Assembly (NCBI GenBank): GCA_021531865.1
Contig: JAFBIW010000015.1
Location: 1 to 50,041, forward strand
From: Butyricicoccus pullicaecorum
GTDB taxonomy: Bacteria; Bacillota; Clostridia; Oscillospirales; Butyricicoccaceae
DNA length: 50,041 nt
Direction: 5' to 3'
Shown: one piece after another, positions 47,106 through 50,041 of the stretch
How the letters are laid out: each line of letters begins with the position of its first letter
How positions within the stretch are numbered: the first letter of the stretch is position 1
Notes under the pieces: model-generated
The model's input: the letters and a program-made list of their open reading frames with translations, nothing else
What the model was told of the DNA's origin: nothing
Database searches by the model: none
Made by a program: the position numbers and the translations under genes

Positions 47106-47129
47106 ATGTTTCGCATTATGAAACGACAT
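47106..47129. promoter_or_regulatory. KdgR-like operator 2
   Basis: GTTTC-GCATTAT-GAAAC (47108-47124) within ATGT...ACAT. It lies between the start of transcription and the eda ribosome-binding site, where a repressor would block elongation. Confidence 0.6.
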
Positions 47130-47149
47130 TTTTTCGGAGGTATTGGAAC

Positions 47150-47794
47150 ATGGATCAGCTCACTCAGAAGATTTCCGAGATCGGCGTCGTACCGGTCATC
47201 AAGCTCAACAACCCCGAGCGCGACGCAGCGAACCTGGCCAAGGCCCTGTGCGAGGGCGGCGTTCCCGTCGCTGAGGTCACCTTCCGCGCGGCCGGCGCTG
47301 CGACCGCCATCCGCCTGATGAAGGAAGCCTGCCCCGACATGATCGTCGGCGCCGGCACCGTCCTGACCACCGCTCAGATCGACGAGGCGATGGCCGCGGG
47401 CGCGCAGTTCATCGTCACCCCGGGCATGGACCCCGAGCTGGTCGCTTACTGCCAGGCAAAGCAGCTCCCCATCTTCCCCGGCTGCACCACCCCCACCGAT
47501 TACCATACCGCTTACAAGTTCGGCCTCGAAGTCCTGAAGTTCTTCCCGGCTGAGCAGTCCGGCGGCCTCGACAAGATCAAGGCCATGAGCGCGCCCTTCC
47601 CGATGTTCAAGGTCATGCCGACCGGCGGCATCGGCCTGAAGAACCTGGGCACCTACGCCAAGAGCCCGATCATCGCGGCCTGCGGCGGCTCCTACATGGT
47701 CAAGGCTGACCTGATCGACGGCCAGAAGTGGGACGAGATCGCCGATCTCTGCCGCCAGTCCGTCGAGATCGTCAAGGAGGCCCGCAATGGCTGA
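47150..47794 (+). CDS. eda: 2-dehydro-3-deoxy-6-phosphogluconate aldolase
   Basis: The 214-residue class I aldolase cleaves KDPG to pyruvate and glyceraldehyde 3-phosphate. Catalytic and binding residues are recognisable: Glu42 and Arg46 in AEVTFRA, the Schiff-base Lys130 in EVLKFFPAE, and phosphate-binding MPTGGI. CGGAGG precedes the ATG. The next gene overlaps its stop by 8 bp. Confidence 0.96.
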   Translation: MDQLTQKISEIGVVPVIKLNNPERDAANLAKALCEGGVPVAEVTFRAAGAATAIRLMKEACPDMIVGAGTVLTTAQIDEAMAAGAQFIVTPGMDPELVAYCQAKQLPIFPGCTTPTDYHTAYKFGLEVLKFFPAEQSGGLDKIKAMSAPFPMFKVMPTGGIGLKNLGTYAKSPIIAACGGSYMVKADLIDGQKWDEIADLCRQSVEIVKEARNG

Positions 47795-48134
47795 GTTCTC
47801 TCTGGCGCACATCGGCATCAACGCCGAGAATGAGGCCGAGGCCGCCAAGGCTGCCGACCTGTTCTGCACCCTGTTCGGCTTCCCGGTCAAGGCGGGCAAC
47901 AGCTCGATCTTCGCCGGCACCGGCATCGAGGTCATGAAAAGCCCCTATCTGGGCAAGAACGGTCACATTGCCATCGGCACCCCCGACGTTGCGGCCGCCA
48001 AGGCCGAGCTCGAGGCGCGCGGCTTCACCTTCCGCGCCGACTCCGCCAAGTACAAGGCGGACGGCCGCCTGAACGCCATCTACCTGACCGACGAGATCTG
48101 CGGCTTTGCGATCCATCTGGTCGGCAAGGCGTAA
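47787..48134 (+). CDS. VOC-fold protein in the KDG operon
   Basis: The 115-residue protein has the vicinal-oxygen-chelate fold: FSLAHIGINAENEAEAAKAA, VMKSPYLGKNGHIAIGTPDV and ICGFAIHL. Likely metal ligands are His8 and a His near residue 55. Genes of this type commonly sit between eda and kdgK in Firmicutes, and a role as sugar-acid isomerase or lyase has been guessed but is not established. Its ATG overlaps the eda stop, so the two are co-translated. Confidence 0.85.
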   Translation: MAEFSLAHIGINAENEAEAAKAADLFCTLFGFPVKAGNSSIFAGTGIEVMKSPYLGKNGHIAIGTPDVAAAKAELEARGFTFRADSAKYKADGRLNAIYLTDEICGFAIHLVGKA

Positions 48135-48202
48135 AACCCCTTATTTTGTTGAAAATACGTTACCACCATTCCCATACACCACATATTTAAGGAGGATATC
48201 CA

Positions 48203-49228
48203 ATGAAAGTTGTGACCTTCGGCGAGATCATGGTTCGTCTGCAGCCCTACAACTACGAGCGTTTCGTACAGGCTGACCATCTGGAGTTCACCTTCGGCGG
48301 CGGCGAGGCAAATGTTGCCGTTTCTCTGGCGAACTACGGCCTTGACGCGGCCTTCGTCACCAAGCTGCCCGCGCACGCCATCGGCCAGTGCGCTGTCAAC
48401 TCCCTGCGCCGCTACGGCGTAGATACCAGCATGATCACCCGCGGCGGCGACCGTGTCGGCATCTACTACAACGAGAAGGGCGCTTCTCAGCGCGGCTCGG
48501 TCTGCATCTACGACCGTGCGCATTCCGCCATTCAGGAAGCGACCACCGCTGACTTCGACTGGGACGCCATCTTCGAGGGCGTCGACTGGTTCCACTTCAC
48601 CGGCATCACCCCGGCGCTGGGCGAAAACGTCGTTGAAATCTGCCGCGAGGCCTGCAAGGCTGCCAAGGCGCACGGCGTCAAGATCTCCTGCGACCTGAAC
48701 TACCGCGGCAAGCTGTGGACCCGTGAGCAGGCCCGCGCTGCCATGACCGACCTGTGCCAGTATGTTGACGTCTGCATCTCCAACGAGGAGGACGCCAAGG
48801 ACGTATTCGGCATCGAGGCCGAGGCGACCGACATCTACGCCGGCGAGATCAACCGCGAGGGCTACAAGTCCGTTGCCAAGCAGCTTGCGGACAAGTTCGG
48901 CTTCGAGAAGGTTGCCATCACCCTGCGTGAGTCCCACTCCGCGTTCGACAACGGCTGGAGCGCCATGCTCTACGACGTTGCGTCCGGCGAGTACTGCTTC
49001 TCCAAGAAGTACGAGCTGCACATCATCGACCGCGTCGGCGGCGGCGATTCCTTCGGCGGCGGCCTGATCTACTCCCTGCTGACCGGCAAGTCCACGCAGG
49101 AAGCGGTCGAGTTCGCAGTTGCGGCTTCCGCGCTCAAGCACTCCATCGAGGGCGACTACAACATGGTCACTGTCGCTGAGGTCGAGAAGCTGGCCGGCGG
49201 CGACGGCTCGGGCCGTATCCAGCGCTAA
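48203..49228 (+). CDS. kdgK: 2-keto-3-deoxygluconate kinase
   Basis: The 341-residue PfkB-family sugar kinase has the N-terminal FGEIMVRLQP, the substrate-binding GGGEANVAVSLANYG, a GITPAL segment and the C-terminal DRVGGGDSFGGGLIYSLL with catalytic base Asp282. It phosphorylates KDG to KDPG, the substrate of the aldolase two genes upstream. AAGGAGG precedes the ATG. It is the third gene of the operon. Confidence 0.93.
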   Translation: MKVVTFGEIMVRLQPYNYERFVQADHLEFTFGGGEANVAVSLANYGLDAAFVTKLPAHAIGQCAVNSLRRYGVDTSMITRGGDRVGIYYNEKGASQRGSVCIYDRAHSAIQEATTADFDWDAIFEGVDWFHFTGITPALGENVVEICREACKAAKAHGVKISCDLNYRGKLWTREQARAAMTDLCQYVDVCISNEEDAKDVFGIEAEATDIYAGEINREGYKSVAKQLADKFGFEKVAITLRESHSAFDNGWSAMLYDVASGEYCFSKKYELHIIDRVGGGDSFGGGLIYSLLTGKSTQEAVEFAVAASALKHSIEGDYNMVTVAEVEKLAGGDGSGRIQR

Positions 49229-49260
49229 AAAACCAACCACCAACCACTGCTTATCTCTCT

Positions 49261-49297
49261 TTCACTTCTATTTCACCTATTTCACTCCTATTTCACT
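49261..49297 (+). repeat. Tandem TTCACTYCTAT repeats after kdgK
   Basis: TTCACT-type units start at 49261, 49272, 49281 and 49292, about 10 bp apart, in a pyrimidine-rich region between the kdgK stop and its terminator. Apart from this and the terminator, 49229-49464 shows nothing coding. Confidence 0.65.
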
Positions 49298-49374
49298 CAA
49301 TTTTAGCGATCCATATCTCCTTTTAATCCATGTTGGGAGCACTCGGCTCCCACGGAAAACATCCCTTTGAAACG

Positions 49375-49420
49375 GAACGCCCCTGCCTGTCCGGACCACA
49401 GGCAGGGGCGTTCTGTTTTT
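49375..49420 (+). terminator. Terminator of the KDG operon
   Basis: GAACGCCCCTGCCTG pairs perfectly with CAGGCAGGGGCGTTC around a 9-nt loop and is followed by TGTTTTTG. Confidence 0.95.
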
Positions 49421-49464
49421 GCGAAAACGGACGAATTGCCGCAAAAAAGAGGGCGCTGCCCGAC

Positions 49465-49493
49465 TTGACAGCACCCTCTCCCACCCGTATAAT
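49465..49493 (+). promoter_or_regulatory. Promoter of antitoxin RNA
   Basis: TTGACA (49465-49470), a 17-bp spacer and TATAAT (49488-49493): perfect sigma-A consensus with no coding sequence downstream. Confidence 0.85.
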
Positions 49494-49499
49494 ATAGGT

Positions 49500-49583
49500 G
49501 TGGAGCAAACCTTACGGTTGGCCCGAGAAAAGCTTATTTGGTTAGAATAAACCGCTCTCTAGCCCAGAGCGGTTTATTTCTTT
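49500..49583 (+). ncRNA. Candidate antitoxin RNA of a type I toxin-antitoxin locus
   Basis: The predicted ~80-nt RNA runs from a perfect promoter to the terminator AATAAACCGCTCT/AGAGCGGTTTATT (49546-49578). It overlaps the end of the toxin gene on the other strand. Its 5' part, GTGTGGAGCAAACC, is repeated imperfectly as GTGTGGCCAACC in the toxin leader DNA, so the RNA can also pair near the toxin ribosome-binding site. Confidence 0.7.
49546..49582. terminator. Shared bidirectional terminator of toxin and antitoxin
   Basis: A 13-bp perfect stem AATAAACCGCTCT/AGAGCGGTTTATT with a 7-nt loop, flanked by T/A-rich DNA on both sides. The toxin stop codon lies in the stem. Confidence 0.9.
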
Positions 49584-49642
49584 ATGGCCCGAATGATCTC
49601 GAGAACAACGACCAAACTTAAAAAGATGTAGATCGTCTCCAT
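49574..49642 (-). CDS. Type I toxin peptide (22 residues)
   Basis: The tiny gene has a near-perfect ribosome-binding site (AAAGGAGGTGG) and encodes METIYIFLSLVV, a continuous hydrophobic helix, and a basic end RAIKK. This fits membrane-acting type I toxins of the Fst/holin-like group. Its stop lies in the terminator shared with the convergent antitoxin RNA. Confidence 0.75.
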   Translation of the reverse strand: METIYIFLSLVVVLEIIRAIKK

Positions 49643-49696
49643 AAAACCACCTCCTTTGCAGGAGTGTGGCCAACCGCTCTATTGCTCTTACCTCGG

Positions 49697-49726
49697 ATTA
49701 TACCATATTTCTTCCTTATTTGACAA
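49697..49726 (-). promoter_or_regulatory. Promoter of the toxin gene
   Basis: On the minus strand TTGTCA (49726-49721), an 18-bp spacer and TATAAT (49702-49697). Confidence 0.8.
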
Positions 49727-49737
49727 TCACAGCGTAA

Positions 49738-49776
49738 AAAAATCCCCGGAAACATCGGTTTCCGGGGATTTCTTTT
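49738..49776 (-). terminator. Terminator of etfA operon
   Basis: AAATCCCCGGAAAC/GTTTCCGGGGATTT around ATCG with T-run on the minus strand. Confidence 0.9.
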
Positions 49777-49801
49777 ATGTCTCTCACGACCCGCGCTGCC
49801 G

Positions 49802-49827
49802 GACGGCCGCGAGGCTGCGCGGCCGTC
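49802..49827. repeat. GC-rich palindrome downstream of etfA
   Basis: GACGGCCGCG/CGCGGCCGTC around AGGCTG, in the untranslated region between the etfA stop and its terminator. Confidence 0.7.
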
Positions 49828-49922
49828 TTTGGGATGCAGGGGCTTATGCCTGCTTTATGGGAAATGGGAGGTTTCCGCAGACAGCAGGCGCGGGACGGAT
49901 CGGTCGATGGAAAAAATCGAGC

Positions 49923-50041
49923 TTACTTGCCCGCCTTGGCGGCGCGGATGGCTTCGATCATCATCGGAACAACCTTGAACAGGTCGCCGCAGATGCCGTA
50001 GTCCGCTACGTCGAAGATCGGCGCAGACTCGTTCTTGTTGA
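49923..50041 (-). CDS. etfA: Electron-transfer flavoprotein alpha subunit, 3' end
   Basis: The visible 39 codons encode [20 protein letters not shown] then [18 protein letters not shown], the conserved FAD-domain C-terminus of EtfA. It is cut by the window edge. The EtfA-like module of the fusion at 20645-22567 has the equivalent [14 protein letters not shown], so the genome encodes both a free and a fused version. Confidence 0.93.
   Translation of the reverse strand, partial: NKNESAPIFDVADYGICGDLFKVVPMMIEAIRAAKAGK

Overview
The window looks like a chromosomal segment of a GC-rich, spore-forming anaerobic Clostridia, most likely an oscillospiralean gut bacterium (Ruminococcaceae/Butyricicoccaceae type). 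The evidence is Gram-positive ribosome-binding sites and promoters throughout, spoVAD/spoVAE, a butyryl-CoA-dehydrogenase-type enzyme with a flavodiiron protein, an SLH-anchored cell-wall protein, lipoprotein sugar-binding proteins, and a repeat-flanked DUF559 gene. The lineage is inference; no rRNA body lies in the window.

Layout. 1-627: three tandem promoters and the leader of an rRNA operon that runs left, out of the window. 628-1530: smpB and tmRNA. 1.5-3.7 kb: a response-regulator tail and a MATE exporter behind two terminator-like leader hairpins. 3.9-10.6 kb: aldo/keto reductase-lysR, trkA-trkH, and a divergent nitrilase / metallo-hydrolase pair. 10.6-15.9 kb: mscL with a zinc ribbon, a second MATE exporter divergent from an AraC regulator, and a C69 peptidase with SLH repeats. 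16.2-19.3 kb: FHA-FtsW/RodA fusion plus a class B PBP. 19.4-22.6 kb: flavodiiron protein plus an acyl-CoA dehydrogenase-EtfA-rubredoxin fusion. 22.8-28.9 kb: sugar ABC transporter, sugar-phosphate isomerase and divergent LacI regulator. 28.9-30.4 kb: an AT-rich island with two exported proteins of unknown function. 30.6-32.1 kb: spoVAD-spoVAE followed by a 21-bp-period repeat array. 32.1-35.0 kb: two-component system plus an overlapping 30-residue membrane-peptide ORF.

35.7-39.6 kb: a complete 3.84-kb integrative element in a tRNA-Leu gene, bounded by 59-bp direct repeats. It carries a tyrosine recombinase with an inserted XRE helix-turn-helix, a repressor, an Xis-like protein, a Rep-like protein, integrase arm-site repeats and a candidate origin. 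39.7-43.2 kb: rsmH paralogue, cupin and alanine/sodium symporter. 43.3-43.7 kb: a DUF559 endonuclease-like gene whose ribosome-binding site and stop codon lie inside flanking inverted structured repeats. 43.8-46.1 kb: a degraded stretch with tails of at least four genes and a second short-repeat array. 46.2-49.2 kb: the 2-keto-3-deoxygluconate module (IclR/KdgR, eda, VOC protein, kdgK) with visible operators. 49.46-49.73 kb: a type I toxin-antitoxin locus of par/Fst-like layout. 49.9 kb to the end: the 3' end of etfA.

The most unusual items are the DUF559/inverted-repeat unit, the two arrays of 8-10-bp repeats at ~21-bp period (each just before a terminator between convergent genes), the dehydrogenase-Etf-rubredoxin fusion beside a flavodiiron protein, the minimal integrative element with a chimeric integrase, and the type I toxin-antitoxin locus.
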